Assembly: GCA_032718475.1 (NCBI GenBank)
Contig: JAUCBJ010006443.1
Span: 1 to 33,982, forward strand
Direction: 5' to 3'
DNA length: 33,982 nt
Origin: Nemertoderma westbladi
Lineage: Eukaryota > Xenacoelomorpha > Nemertodermatida > Nemertodermatidae
The translations under genes were made by a program, and so were the position numbers. Below are positions 1 through 14,000 of the stretch, one piece after another. Under the pieces are notes generated by a model. That model was not told where the DNA came from. It worked only from the letters and a program-made list of their open reading frames with translations, and searched no databases. The first letter of the stretch is position 1; each line of letters opens with the position of its first letter.

Positions 1-3000
1 TACCTGTTGGTTGTACTCCAGTGACACCCCCCACCTACCTGTTGGTTGTACTCCAGTGACACCCCCCACCTACATGTTGGCTGTACTCCAGTGACACCCC
101 CCACCTACCTGTTGGTTGTACTCCAGTAACACCCCCCACATACCTGTTGGTTGTACTCCAGTAACACCCCCCACATACCTGTTGGTTGTACTCCAGTGAC
201 ACCCCCCACCTACCTGTTGGTTGTACTCCAGTGACACCCCCCACATACCTGTTGGTTGTACTCCAGTAACACCCTCCACATACCTGTTGGCTGTACTCCA
301 GTGACACCCCCCACCTACCTGTTGGTTGTACTCCAGTGACACCCCCCACCTACATGTTGGCTGTACTCCAGTGACACCCCCCACCTACCTGTTGGTTGTA
401 CTCCAGTGACACCCCCCACATACCTGTTGGTTGTACTCCAGTGACACCCACCACAAACCTGTTGGTTGTACTCCAGTGACACCCCCCACATACCTGTTGG
501 TTGTACTCCAGTGACACCCCCCACATACCTGTTGGTTGTACTCCAGTAACACCCCCCACATACCTGTTGGTTGTACTCCAGTGACACCCCCCACCTACCT
601 GTTGGTTGTACTCCAGTGACACCCCCCACATACCTGTTGGTTGTACTCCAGTAACACCCCCCACATACCTGTTGGTTGTACTCCAGTAACACCCCCCACA
701 TACCTGTTGGTTGTACTCCAGTGACACCCCCCACCTACCTGTTGGTTGTACTCCAGTGACATCCCCCACATACCTGTTGGTTGTACTCCAGTAACACCCT
801 CCACATACCTGTTGGTTGTACTCCAGTGACACCCCCCACCTACCTGTTGGTTGTACTCCAGTAACACCCCCCACATACCTGTTGGTTGTACTCCAGTGAC
901 ACCCCCCACATACCTGTTGGTTGTACTCCAGTAACACCCCCCACCTACCTGTTGGTTGTACTCCAGGGACCCCACCCCACATACCTGTTGGTTGTACTCC
1001 AGTGACACCCACCCAAACCTGTTGGTTGTACTCCAGTGACACCCCCCACATACCTGTTGGTTGTACTCCAGGGACCCCACCCCACATACCTGTTGGTTGT
1101 ACTCCAGGGACCCCACCCCACATACCTGTTGGTTGTACTCCAGTGACACCCACCCAAACCTGTTGGTTGTACTCCAGTGACACCCCCCACATACCTGTTG
1201 GTTGTACTCCAGGGACCCCACCCCACATACCTGTTGGTTGTACTCCAGTGACACCCACCCAAACCTGTTGGTTGTACTCCAGTGACACCCCCCACATACC
1301 TGTTGGTTGTACTCCAGTGACACCCACCCAAACCTGTTGGTTGTACTCCAGTAACACCCCCCACATACCTGTTGGTTGTACTCCAGTGACACCCCCCACA
1401 TACCTGTTGGTTGTACTCCAGTGGCACCCCCCACCTACCTGTTGGTTGTACTCCAGTGACACCCCCCACATACCTGTTGGTTGTACTCCAGTGACACCCC
1501 CCACATACCTGTTGGTTGTACTCCAGGGACCCCACCCCACCTACCTGTTGGTTGTACTCCAGGGACAACAGCCCACATACCTGTTGGTTGTACTCCAGTG
1601 ACACCCACCACAAACCTGTTGGTTGTACTCCAGTGACACCCCCCACATACCTGTTGGTTGTACTCCAGTGACACCCACCACAAACCTGTTGGTTGTACTC
1701 CAGTGACACCCTCCACATACCTGTTGGTTGTACTCCAGTAACACCCCCACATACCTGTTGGTTGTACTCCAGTAACACCCCCACATACCTGTTGGTTGTA
1801 CTCCAGTGACACCCCCCACCTACCTGTTGGTTGTACTCCAGTGACACCCCCCACATACCTGTTGGTTGTACTCCAGTGACACCCCCCACATACCTGTTGG
1901 TTGTACTCCAGTGACACCCCCCACATACCTGTTGGTTGTACTCCAGTGACACCCTCCACATACCTGTTGGTTGTACTCCAGTGACACCCCCCACATACCT
2001 GTTGGTTGTACTCCAGTGACACCCCCCACATACCTGTTGGTTGTACTCCAGTGACACCCCCCACATACATGTTGGTTGTACTCCAGTGACACCCTCCACA
2101 TACCTGTTGGCTGTACTCCAGTGACACCCCCCACATACCTGTTGGTTGTACTCCAGTGACACCCCCCACATACCTGTTGGTTGTACTCCAGTGACACCCC
2201 CCACATACCTGTTGGTTGTACTCCAGTGACCCCTCCCCCCCATACATGTTGGCTGTACTCCAGTGACACCCCCCACCTACCTGTTGGCTGTACTCCAGTG
2301 ACACCCACCCAAACCTGTTGGTTGTACTCCAGTGACCCCTCCCCCCCATACATGTTGGCTGTACTCCAGTGACACCCCCCACCTACCTGTTGGCTGTACT
2401 CCAGTGACACCCACCCAAACCTGTTGGTTGTACTCCAGTGACCCCTCCCCCCCATACCTGTTGGCTGTACTCCAGTGACACCCCCCACCTACCTGTTGGT
2501 TGTACTCCAGTGACACCCCCCACATACCTGTTGGTTGTACTCCAGTGACACCCCCCACATACATGTTGGTTGTACTCCAGTGACACCCTCCACATACCTG
2601 TTGGTTGTACTCCAGTGACACCCCCCACATACCTGTTGGTTGTACTCCAGTGACACCCCCCACATACCTGTTGGTTGTACTCCAGTGACCCCTCCCCCCC
2701 ATACATGTTGGCTGTACTCCAGTGACACCCCCCACCTACCTGTTGGTTGTACTCCAGTGACACCCCCCACATACCTGTTGGTTGTACTCCAGTGACACCC
2801 CCCACATACCTGTTGGTTGTACTCCAGTGACACCCTCCCACATACCTGTTGGTTGTACTCCAGTGACACCCTCCACATACCTGTTGGCTGTACTCCAGTG
2901 ACACCCCCCACATACCTGTTGGTTGTACTCCAGTGACCCCTCCCCCCCATACATGTTGGCTGTACTCCAGTGACACCCCCCACCTACCTGTTGGCTGTAC

Positions 3001-5236
3001 TCCAGTGACACCCACCCAAACCTGTTGGTTGTACTCCAGTGACACCCCCCACATACCTGTTGGTTGTACTCCAGTGACACCCCCCACATACCTGTTGGTT
3101 GTACTCCACTGACACCCCCCACATACATGTTGGTTGTACTCCAGTGACACCCCCCACCTACCTGTTGGCTGTACTCCAGTGACCCCTCCCCCCCATACAT
3201 GTTGGCTGTACTCCAGTGACACCCCCCACATACCTGTTGGTTGTACTCCACTGACACCCCCCACATACCTGTTGGCTGTACTCCAGTGACACCCACCCAA
3301 TACCTGTTGGTTGTACTCCAGTGACACCCCCCACCTACCTGTTGGCTGTACTCCAGTGACCCCTCCCCCCCATACATGTTGGCTGTACTCCAGTGACACC
3401 CCCCACATACCTGTGGGTTGTACTCCAGTGACACCCCCCACCTACCTGTTGGTTGTACTCCAGGGACCCCTCCCCCATACATGTTGGTTGTACTCCAGTG
3501 ACACCCCCCACATACCTGTTGGTTGTACTCCACTGACACCCCCCAGATACCTCTTGGTTGTACTCCAGTGACACCCCCCACCTACATGTTGGTTGTACTC
3601 CAGTGACACCCCCCACATACCTGTTGGTTGTACTCCAGTGACCCCTCCCCCCCATATATGTTGGCTGTACTCCAGTGACATCCACCCAAACCTGTTGGCT
3701 GTACTCCAGTGACACCCCCCACATACCTGTTGGTTGTACTCCAGTGACACCCCCCATCTACCTGTTGGCTGTACTCCAGTGACACCCACCCAAACCTGTT
3801 GGTTGTACTCCAGTGACATCCCCCACATACCTGTTGGTTGTACTCCACTGACACCCCCCACATACCTGTTGGTTGTACTCCAGTGACACCCCCCACATAC
3901 CTGTTGGTTGTACTCCAGTGACACCCCCCACATACCTGTTGGTTGTACTCCAGTGACACCCCCCACATACCTGTTGGTTGTACTCCACTGACACCCCCCA
4001 CATACCTGTTGGTTGTACTCCACTGACACCCCCCACATACCTGTTGGTTGTACTCCAGTGACACCCCCCACCTACCTGTTGGTTGTACTCCAGTAACACC
4101 CCCACATACCTGTTGGTTGTACTCCACTGACACCCCCCACATACCTGTTGGTTGTACTCCACTGACACCCCCCACATACCTGTTGGTTGTACTCCAGTGA
4201 CACCCCCCACCTACCTGTTGGTTGTACTCCAGTAACACCCCCACATACCTGTTGGTTGTACTCCAGTGACACCCCCCACCTACCTGTTGGTTGTACTCCA
4301 GTAACACCCCCACATACATGTTGGTTGTACTCCACTGACACCCCCCACATACCTGTTGGTTGTACTCCAGTGACACCCCCCACCTACCTGTTGGTTGTAC
4401 TCCAGTAACACCCCCACATACCTGTTGGTTGTACTCCAGTGACACCCCCCACCTACCTGTTGGTTGTACTCCAGTAACACCCCCACATACCTGTTGGTTG
4501 TACTCCACTGACACCCCCCACATACCTGTTGGTTGTACTCCACTGACACCCCCCACATACCTGTTGGTTGTACTCCAGTGACACCCCCCACCTACCTGTT
4601 GGTTGTACTCCAGTAACACCCCCACATACATGTTGGTTGTACTCCAGTGACACCCCCACCTACCTGTTGGTTGTACTCCAGTGACCCCTCCCCCCCATAT
4701 ATGTTGGTTGTACTCCAGTGACATCCACCCAAACATGTTGGCTGTACTCCAGTGACACCCCCCACATACCTGTTGGTTGTACTCCAGTGACACCTCCCAC
4801 CTACCTGTTGGCTGTACTCCAGTGACACCCCCCACATACATGTTGGTTGTACTCCAGTGACACCCCCCACATACCTGTTGGTTGTACTCCAGTAACACCC
4901 CCCACATACCTGTTGGTTGTACTCCAGTGACACCCCCCACATACATGTTGGTTGTACTCCAGTGACACTCCCCACATACCTGTTGGTTGTACTCCAGGGA
5001 CCCCACCCCACATACCTGTTGGTTGTACTCCAGTAACACCCCCCCCCCCCCCACATACCTGTTGATTGAACTCCAGTAACACCCCCACCTACCTGTTGGT
5101 TGTACTCCAGTGACACCCCCACCTACCTGTTGGTTGTACTCCAGTGACCCCCCCCCCCCCCCATACATGTTGGCTGTACTCCAGTGACCCCCCCCCCCCA
5201 CCTGTTGGCTGTACTCATGTGACACTCCCCCCATAC
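1..5236 (-). repeat. 35-bp minisatellite built from the SIK exon end plus its 5' splice site
   Basis: About 150 tandem units with a 35-bp period fill the intron downstream of the 5237-5388 exon and run past the left edge of the window. Read on the minus strand, each unit is GGAGTACAACCAACAG (the last 16 nt of the exon, coding EYNQQ) followed by about 19 nt of intron beginning GTATGT or GTAGGT and containing a G6 run and GTGTCACT. Most units thus keep a CAG|GTATGT- or CAG|GTAGGT-type donor. Variants include CAG|GTTTGG (units with 'acccaaacctg' on the plus strand), CAT|GTATGG, units with shorter or longer G runs, and 33-34-bp length variants, interleaved as higher-order blocks. Long open frames cross the array because 35 is not a multiple of 3 and the unit is nearly stop-free. 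They are repeat artefacts unless the array is retained in mRNA. Confidence 0.97.
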
Positions 5237-5388
5237 CTGTTGGTTGTACTCCTGTGGCTGTTCTTCTATTGGTACAGTGTGTGGCTCCCGTCCAACCGCC
5301 TGGGTCCATCTGTGTTTCCTTATTTGAATGGCTGTAAGTCGTCTGTTGGGATCCACAACCAACATTCGTCGAATTAAATGCTCGCAAT
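5237..5388 (-). CDS. SIK: SIK-family kinase, internal exon: end of kinase C-lobe and start of the post-kinase region
   Basis: A 152-nt internal exon. The minus-strand acceptor is TTACCGTAG|AT at 5389/5388 and the donor is CAACAG|GTATGG at 5237/5236. It enters with two bases completing the codon started by the previous exon (G|AT, Asp) and leaves in phase 0. The product reads DCEHLIRRMLVVDPNRRL, the classic end of AMPK-related kinase domains (subdomain XI Arg in LIRRML), then the IRKHRW segment and a short linker ending EYNQQ. That last motif matches the start of the UBA-like segment after the kinase domain in SIK1 and SIK2 (family knowledge; comparison from memory). The last 16 nt are the seed of the 35-bp array that follows. 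Reading through the true donor stays open only to 5123. Later exons (rest of the UBA-like region and the long C-terminal tail) lie outside the window. Confidence 0.93.
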
Positions 5389-5644
5389 CTACGGTAACCA
5401 AAGAAACGAAATACTGAATGACTAATTAACAGATACATTTTACTTATTTACTTACAAGTAACTTTTTTAAAAGTCGAATTTTTGAGAGCTTGAGATCGGA
5501 TGAGTTAAAAGATATTTTATAAAGTTTCACCCGAATCTTTACACTGTATCTCTTTATTTCCTCTGTACTTGTTTTTCTACTTACCTTGCAAATATGGCCA
5601 AATGTCTCATCTACCAGGCCATATAATGAAGTCTATGGTACTAA
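5389..5644 (-). other. Intron 3' part upstream of the last visible SIK exon
   Basis: Unique A/T-rich intron sequence between the TTAATTAA array and the acceptor. The pyrimidine-rich stretch before TTACCGTAG (plus-strand 5389-5420) is a normal acceptor context. I see a single acceptor, with no duplication on this side of the exon. Confidence 0.7.
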
Positions 5645-5931
5645 AATTAATTAGATTAATTAATTAATTAGATTAATTAATTAATTAGATTAATTAATTA
5701 ATTAATTAGATTAATTAATTAATTAGATTAATTAATTAATTAGATTAATTAATTAATTAGATTAATTAATTAATTAGATTAATTAATTAATTAGATTAAT
5801 TAATTAATTAGATTAATTAATTAATTAGATTAATTAATTAATTAGATTAATTAATTAATTAGATTAATTAATTAATTAGATTAATTAATTAATTAGATTA
5901 ATTAATTAATTAGATTAATTAATTAATTATA
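5645..5931. repeat. 17-bp TTAATTAA-type tandem array
   Basis: About 17 units of GATTAATTAATTAATTA with very little variation; one unit carries an extra ATTA. The unit is itself almost palindromic, so both strands read nearly alike. It lies in the SIK intron between the exons at 5237-5388 and 7415-7709. Confidence 0.95.
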
Positions 5932-6141
5932 GTATAGTAGGTTTTAGTAGTAGTAGTAGTAGTTAGTAGTAGTAGTAGTAGTTAGTAGTAGTATAGTAGG
6001 TAGTAGTAGTATAGTAGTTTTAGTAGTAGTAGTAGTAGTTAGTAGTAGTAGTAGTAGTATTAGTAGTAGTATAGTAGTTTAGTAGTAGTAGTAGTAGTTT
6101 TAGTAGTAGTAGTAGTAGGTTTAGTAGTAGTAGTAGTAGTT

Positions 6142-6178
<37 letters not shown>

Positions 6179-6243
6179 GTAGTAGTAGTAGTAGTAGTAG
6201 GTAGTAGTAGTAGTAGTAGTAGTTGTAGTAGTAGTAGTAGTAG

Positions 6244-6289
<46 letters not shown>

Positions 6290-7325
6290 GTAGTAGTAGT
6301 AGTAGTAGTAGGTTTAGTAGTAGTAGTAGTTAGTAGTAGTAGTAGTAGTAGTAGTTGTAGTAGTAGTAGTAGTAGGGTTAGTAGTAGTAGTAGTAGTTGT
6401 AGTAGTAGTAGTAGTAGGTTGTAGTAGTAGTATAGTAGTATTAGTAGTAGTATAGTAGGTAGTAGTAGTAGTAGTAGTAGGTTTAGTAGTAGTAGTAGTT
6501 GGTAGTAGTAGTAGTAGTAGTTAGTAGTAGTAGTAGTAGTAGTAGGTAGTAGTAGTAGTAGTAGTAGGTAGTAGTAGTAGTAGTAGTAGGTAGTAGTAGT
6601 AGTAGTAGTAGGGTTTAGTAGTAGTAGTAGTAGGTTGTAGTAGTAGTATAGTAGGTAGTAGTAGTAGTAGTAGTAGGTAGTAGTAGTAGTAGTAGTAGGT
6701 AGTAGTAGTAGTAGTAGTAGGTAGTAGTAGTAGTAGTAGTAGTTGTAGTAGTAGTAGTAGTAGTATTAGTAGTAGTATAGTAGGTAGTAGTAGTAGTATA
6801 GTAGTAGTTAGTAGTAGTAGTAGTAGGTAGTAGTAGTAGTAGTAGTAGTTGTAGTAGTAGTAGTAGTAGGTATTAGTAGTAGTAGTAGTAGTTGTAGTAG
6901 TAGTATAGTAGGTAGTAGTAGTAGTAGTAGTAGTTTTAGTAGTAGTATAGTAGGTAGTAGTAGTAGTAGTAGTAGGTTTTAGTAGTAGTATAGTAGGGTA
7001 GTAGTAGTAGTAGTATGGTAGTAGTAGTAGTAGTTAGTTTAGTAGTAGTAGTAGTAGGTTTTAGTAGTAGTATAGTAGGTTTTAGTAGTAGTATAGTAGG
7101 TTTTAGTAGTAGTAGTAGTAGGTTTTAGTAGTAGTATAGTAGGTTTTAGTAGTAGTAGTAGTAGTTTTAGTAGTAGTAGTAGTAGGTAGTAGTAGTAGTA
7201 TAGTAGGTTTTAGTAGTAGTATAGTAGGTTTTAGTAGTAGTAGTAGTAGGTTTTAGTAGTAGTATAGTAGGTTTTAGTAGTAGTAGTAGTTGGTTTTAGT
7301 AGTAGTATAGTTGGTTTTAGTTTAG
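5932..7325. repeat. Complex (AGT)n microsatellite/minisatellite, about 1.4 kb
   Basis: Blocks of AGT repeats are separated by short phase-breaking spacers (TAGG, TAGTT, TTTT, TATAG). They form loose higher-order units of about 15-25 bp such as AGTATAGTAGGTTTTAGT, especially at 7040-7320. On the transcribed minus strand it is an ACT/CTA-rich intron segment directly downstream of the duplicated splice donor. No coding content. Confidence 0.95.
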
Positions 7326-7373
7326 TATAACGTTTTTACTCACCCGAAGACATAAAGTAAGGTATCCTGAACC
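7326..7373 (-). repeat. Decoy copy of the SIK exon end plus 5' splice site (71-bp tandem duplication)
   Basis: A 48-nt copy of 7397-7444, offset by 71 bp. It repeats the last 30 nt of the exon (one substitution, plus-strand C at 7364 versus T at 7435), the intact donor CTTCGG|GTGAGT (decoy junction 7344/7343) and the first 18 intron nt. Between the two copies lies 23 nt of intron. Use of the decoy donor would add 71 nt to the mRNA. The frame would then meet TAA at once, because the true donor reads GGT GAG TAA in the coding frame. Confidence 0.95.
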
Positions 7374-7409
7374 TGATGGGACACCTCACCTGGCCCTATA
7401 ACGTTTTTA

Positions 7410-8053
<644 letters not shown>

Positions 8054-11000
8054 GGCAGTAATCAAACACTTACCATTAGATCTCTGTGCACCACTTTGTG
8101 GTTGTGGCAGTAATCAAACACTTACCATTAGATCTCTGTGCACCACTTTGTGGTTGTGGCAGTAATCAAACACTTACCATTAGATCTCTGTGCACCACTT
8201 TGTGGTTGTGGCAGTAATCAAACACTTACCATTAGATCTCTGTGCACCACTTTGTGGTTGTGGCAGTAAGCAAACACTTACCATTAGATCTCTGTGCACC
8301 ACTTTGTGGTTGTGGCAGTAATCAAACACTTACCATTAGATCTCTGTGCACCACTTTGTGGTTGTGGCAGTAATCAAACACTTACCATTAGATCTCTGTG
8401 CACCACTTTGTGGTTGTGGCAGTAATCAAACACTTACCATTAGATCTCTGTGCACCACTTTGTGGTTGTGGCAGTAATCAAACACTTACCATTAGATCTC
8501 TGTGCACCACTTTGTGGTTGTGACAATAATCAAACACTTACCATTAGATCTCTGTGCACCACCTTGCGGCTGTGGCAGTAATCGAACACTTACCTTTAGA
8601 TCTCTGTGCACCACTTTGTGGTTGTGGCAATAATCAAACACTTACCATTAGATCTCTGTGCACCACTTTGTGGTTGTGGCAGTAATCGAACACTTACCTT
8701 TAGATCTCTGTGCACCACTTTGTGGTTGTGGCAATAATCAAAAACTTACCATTAGATCTCTGTGCACCACTTTGTGGTTGTGGCAGTAATCAAACACTTA
8801 CCATTAGATCTCTGTGCACCACTTTGTGGTTGTGGCAATAATCAAACACTTACCATTAGATCTCTGTGCACCACTTTGTGGTTGTGGCAGTAATCAAACA
8901 CTTACCATTAGATCTCTGTGCACCACTTTGTGGTTGTGGCAATAATCAAACACTTACCATTAGATCTCTGTGCACCACTTTGTGGTTGTGGCAATAATCA
9001 AACACTTACCATTAGATCTCTGTGCACCACTTTGTGGTTGTGGCAATAATCAAACACTTACCATTAGATCTCTGTGCACCACTTTATGGTTGTGGCAATA
9101 ATCAAACACTTACCATTAGATCTCTGTGCACCACTTTGTGGTTGTGGCAATAATCAAACACTTACCATTAGATCTCTGTGCACCACTTTGTGGTTGTGGC
9201 AATAATCAAACACTTACCATTAGATCTCTGTGCACCACTTTGTGGTTGTGGCAATAATCAAACACTTACCATTAGATCTCTGTGCACCACTTTATGGTTG
9301 TGGCAATAATCAAACACTTACCATTAGATCTCTGTGCACCACTTTGTGGTTGTGACAATAATCAAACACTTACCATTAGATCTCTGTGCACCACCTTGCG
9401 GCTGTGGCAGTAATCGAACACTTACCTTTAGATCTCTGTGCACCACTTTGTGGTTGTGGCAATAATCAAACACTTACCATTAGATCTCTGTGCACCACCT
9501 TGTGGTTGTGGCAGTAATCAAACACTTACCATTAGATCTCTGTGCACCACTTTGTGGTTGTGGCAATAATCAAACACTTACCATTAGATCTCTGTGCACC
9601 ACTTTGTGGTTGTGGCAGTAATCAAAAACTTACCATTAGATCTCTGTGCACCACATTGTGGTTGTGGCAGTAATCAAACACTTACCATTAGATCTCTGTG
9701 CACCACTTTGTGGTTGTGGCAGTAATCAAACACTTACCATTAGATCTCTGTGCACCACTTTGTGGTTGTAGCAATAATCAAACACTTACCATTAGATCTC
9801 TGTGCACCACTTTGTGGTTGTGGCAGTAATCAAACACTTACCATTAGATCTCTGTGCACCACTTTGTGGTTGTGGCAGTAATCAAACACTTACCATTAGA
9901 TCTCTGTGCACCACTTTGTGGTTGTGGCAGTAATCAAACACTTACCATTAGATCTCTGTGCACCACTTTGTGGTTGTGGCAGTAATCAAACACTTACCAT
10001 TAGATCTCTGTGCACCACTTTGTGGTTGTGGCAGTAATCAAACACTTACCATTAGATCTCTGTGCACCACTTTGTGGTTGTGGCAGTAATCAAACACTTA
10101 CCATTAGATCTCTGTGCACCACTTTGTGGTTGTGGCAGTAATCAAACACTTACCATTAGATCTCTGTGCACCACCTTACGGCTGTGGCTGTAATCAAACA
10201 CTTACCATTAGATCTCTGTGCACCACTTTGTGGTTGTGGCAGTAATCAAACACTTACCATTAGATCTCTGTGCACCACTTTGTGGTTGTGGCAATAATCA
10301 AAAACTTACCATTAGATCTCTGTGCACCACTTTGTGGTTGTGGCAGTAATCAAACACTTACCATTAGATCTCTGTGCACCACTTTGTGGTTGTGGCAATA
10401 ATCAAAAACTTACCATTAGATCTCTGTGCACCACTTTGTGGTTGTGGCAGTAATCAAACACTTACCATTAGATCTCTGTGCACCACTTTGTGGTTGTGAC
10501 AATAATCAAACACTTACCATTAGATCTCTGTGCACCACTTTGTGGTTGTGGCAGTAATCAAACACTTACCATTAGATCTCTGTGCACCACCTTGTGGCTG
10601 TGGCAGTAATCCAACACTTACCATTAGATCTCTGTGCACCACTTTGTGGTTGTGGCAGTAATCAAACACTTTCCATTAGATCTCTGTGCACCACCTTGTG
10701 GCTGTGGCAGTAATCCAACACTTACCATTAGATCTCTGTGCACCACCTTGTGGCTGTGGCAGTAATCCAACACTTACCATTAGATCTCTGTGCACCACCT
10801 TGTGGCTGTGGCAGTAATCCAACACTTACCATTAGATCTCTGTGCACCACTTTGTGGTTGTGGCAGTAATCAAACACTTACCATTAGATCTCTGTGCACC
10901 ACTTTGTGGTTGTGGCAGTAATCAAACACTTACCATTAGATCTCTGTGCACCACTTTGTGGTTGTGGCAGTAATCAAACACTTACCATTAGATCTCTGTG

Positions 11001-12975
11001 CACCACTTTGTGGTTGTGGCAGTAATCAAACACCTACCATTAGATCTCTGTGCACCACGTTGTGGTTGTGGCAGTAATCAAACACTTACCATTAGATCTC
11101 TGTGCACCACTTTGTGGTTGTGGCAGTAATCAAACACTTACCATTAGATCTCTGTGCACCACTTTGTGGTTGTGGCAGTAATCAAACACCTACCATTAGA
11201 TCTCTGTGCACCACGTTGTGGTTGTGGCAGTAATCAAACACTTACCATTAGATCTCTGTGCACCACTTTGTGGTTGTGGCAGTAATCAAACACTTACCAT
11301 TAGATCTCTGTGCACCACTTTGTGGTTGTGGCAGTAATCAAACACTTACCATTAGATCTCTGTGCACCACTTTGTGGTTGTGGCAATAATCAAACACTTA
11401 CCATTAGATCTCTGTGCACCACTTTGTGGTTGTGGCAGTAATCAAACACCTACCATTAGATCTCTGTGCACCACGTTGTGGTTGTGGCAGTAATCAAACA
11501 CTTACCATTAGATCTCTGTGCACCACTTTGTGGTTGTGGCAGTAATCCAACACTTACCATTAGATCTCTGTGCACCACTTTGTGGTTGTGGCAGTAATCA
11601 AACACTTACCATTAGATCTCTGTGCACCACTTTGTGGTTGTGGCAGTAATCAAACACTTACCATTAGATCTCTGTGCACCACCTTGTGGTTGTGGCAATA
11701 ATCAAACACTTACCATTAGATCTCTGTGCACCACTTTGTGGTTGTGGCAGGAATCAAAAACTTACCATTAGATCTCTGTGCACCACTTTGTGGTTGTAGC
11801 AGTAATCAAACACTTACCATTAGATCTCTGTGCACCACTTTGTGGTTGTGGCAATAATCAAACACTTACCATTAGATCTCTGTGCACCACTTTGTGGTTG
11901 TGGCAGGAATCAAAAACTTACCATTAGATCTCTGTGCACCACTTTGTGGTTGTGGCAGTAATCAAACACTTACCATTAGATCTCTGTGCACCACTTTGTG
12001 GTTGTGGCAATAATCAAACACTTACCATTAGATCTCTGTGCACCACTTTGTGGTTGTGGCAGGAATCAAAAACTTACCATTAGATCTCTGTGCACCACTT
12101 TGTGGTTGTAGCAGTAATCAAACACTTACCATTAGATCTCTGTGCACCACTTTGTGGTTGTGACAATAATCAAACACTTACCATTAGATCTCTGTGCACC
12201 ACTTTGTGGTTGTGGCAGTAATCAAACACTTACCATTAGATCTCTGTGCACCACTTTGTGGTTGTGGCAATAATCAAACACTTACCATTAGATCTCTGTG
12301 CACCACTTTGTGGTTGTGGCAGGAATCAAAAACTTACCATTAGATCTCTGTGCACCACTTTGTGGTTGTAGCAGTAATCAAACACTTACCATTAGATCTC
12401 TGTGCACCACTTTGTGGTTGTGACAATAATCAAACACTTACCATTAGATCTCTGTGCACCACTTTGTGGTTGTGGCAGTAATCAAACACTTACCATTAGA
12501 TCTCTGTGCACCACTTTGTGGTTGTGGCAGTAATCAAACACTTACCATTAGATCTCTGTGCACCACTTTGTGGTTGTGGCAGTAATCAAACACTTACCAT
12601 TAGATCTCTGTGCACCACCTTGTGGTTGTGGCAGTAATCAAACACTTACCATTAGATCTCTGTGCACCACTTTGTGGTTGTGGCAGTAATCAAACACTTA
12701 CCATTAGATCTCTGTGCACCACTTTGTGGTTGTGGCAATAATCAAACACTTACCATTAGATCTCTGTGCACCACTTTGTGGTTGTGGCAGTAATCAAACA
12801 CTTACCATTAGATCTCTGTGCACCACTTTGTGGTTGTGGCAATAATCAAACACTTACCATTAGATCTCTGTGCACCACTTTGTGGTTGTGGCAGTAATCA
12901 AACACTTACCATTAGATCTCTGTGCACCACTTTATGGTTGTGGCAGTAATCCAACACTTACCATTAGATCTCTGT

Positions 12976-13149
12976 TTGGTACGAGATGAAAGTGTTTATA
13001 AATATAGTGTCATCCATCCCTGTTACAATGTTGTTCTAGAAAGTTTAAGTGCATAGTGTAGCCGTGGCGGGAAATTCAAAAGGTGATATACAGTCTAGAC
13101 CGTAGGAAATAAGATACCGGTAGAAATTTGAATTAGTTATAACATAGTG
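12976..13149. repeat. 174-bp insert inside the 52-bp array, copy 1
   Basis: Interrupts a unit after TCTCTGT and ends where TAATCAAAC resumes. The sequence runs from TTGGTACGAG to AACATAGTG and matches, with no difference I can see, 14001-14174 and 18117-18290. There is no target-site duplication or terminal inverted repeat, and the junctions share only one or a few bases with the source. Confidence 0.95.
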
Positions 13150-14000
13150 TAATCAAACACTTACCATTAGATCTCTGTGCACCACTTTGTGGTTGTGGCA
13201 GTAATCAAACACTTACCATTAGATCTCTGTGCACCACTTTGTGGTTGTGGCAGTAATCAAACACTTACCATTAGATCTCTGTGCACCACTTTGTGGTTGT
13301 GGCAATAATCAAAAACTTACCATTAGATCTCTGTGCACCACCTTGTGGTTGTGGCAGTAATCAAACACTTACCATTAGATCTCTGTGCACCACCTTGTGG
13401 TTGTGACAGTAATCAAACACTTACCATTAGATCTCTGTGCACCACCTTGTGGCTGTGGCAGTAATCAAACACTTACCATTAGATCTCTGTGCACCACTTT
13501 GTGGTTGTGGCAATAATCAAACACTTACCATTAGATCTCTGTGCACCACCTTGTGGTTGTGGCAGTAATCAAACACTTACCATTAGATCTCTGTGCACCA
13601 CTTTGTGGTTGTGGCAGTAATCAAACACTTACCATTAGATCTCTGTGCACCACTTTGTGGTTGTGGCAATAATCAAACACTTACCATTAGATCTCTGTGC
13701 ACCACTTTGTGGTTGTGGCAGGAATCAAAAACTTACCATTAGATCTCTGTGCACCACTTTGTGGTTGTGGCAATAATCAAAAACTTACCATTAGATCTCT
13801 GTGCACCACTTTGTGGTTGTGGCAATAATCAAACACTTACCATTAGATCTCTGTGCACCACTTTGTGGTTGTGGCAGGAATCAAAAACTTCTCTGTGCAC
13901 CACTTTGTGGTTGTGGCAGTAATCCAACACTTACCATTAGATCTCTGTGTACCACTTTGTGGTTGTGGCAGTAATCCAACACTTACCATTAGATCTCTGT

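Noticed and set aside
1-5236. Long open frames of 150-618 codons across the 35-bp array on both strands
   Set aside because: They follow from a unit that lacks stops and has a non-multiple-of-3 period. Frames change with array variants and show no independent coding signal.
3582-5438. Long minus-strand frame covering the SIK exon region
   Set aside because: It reads the exon in the wrong register and crosses the acceptor. The kinase frame is a different one.
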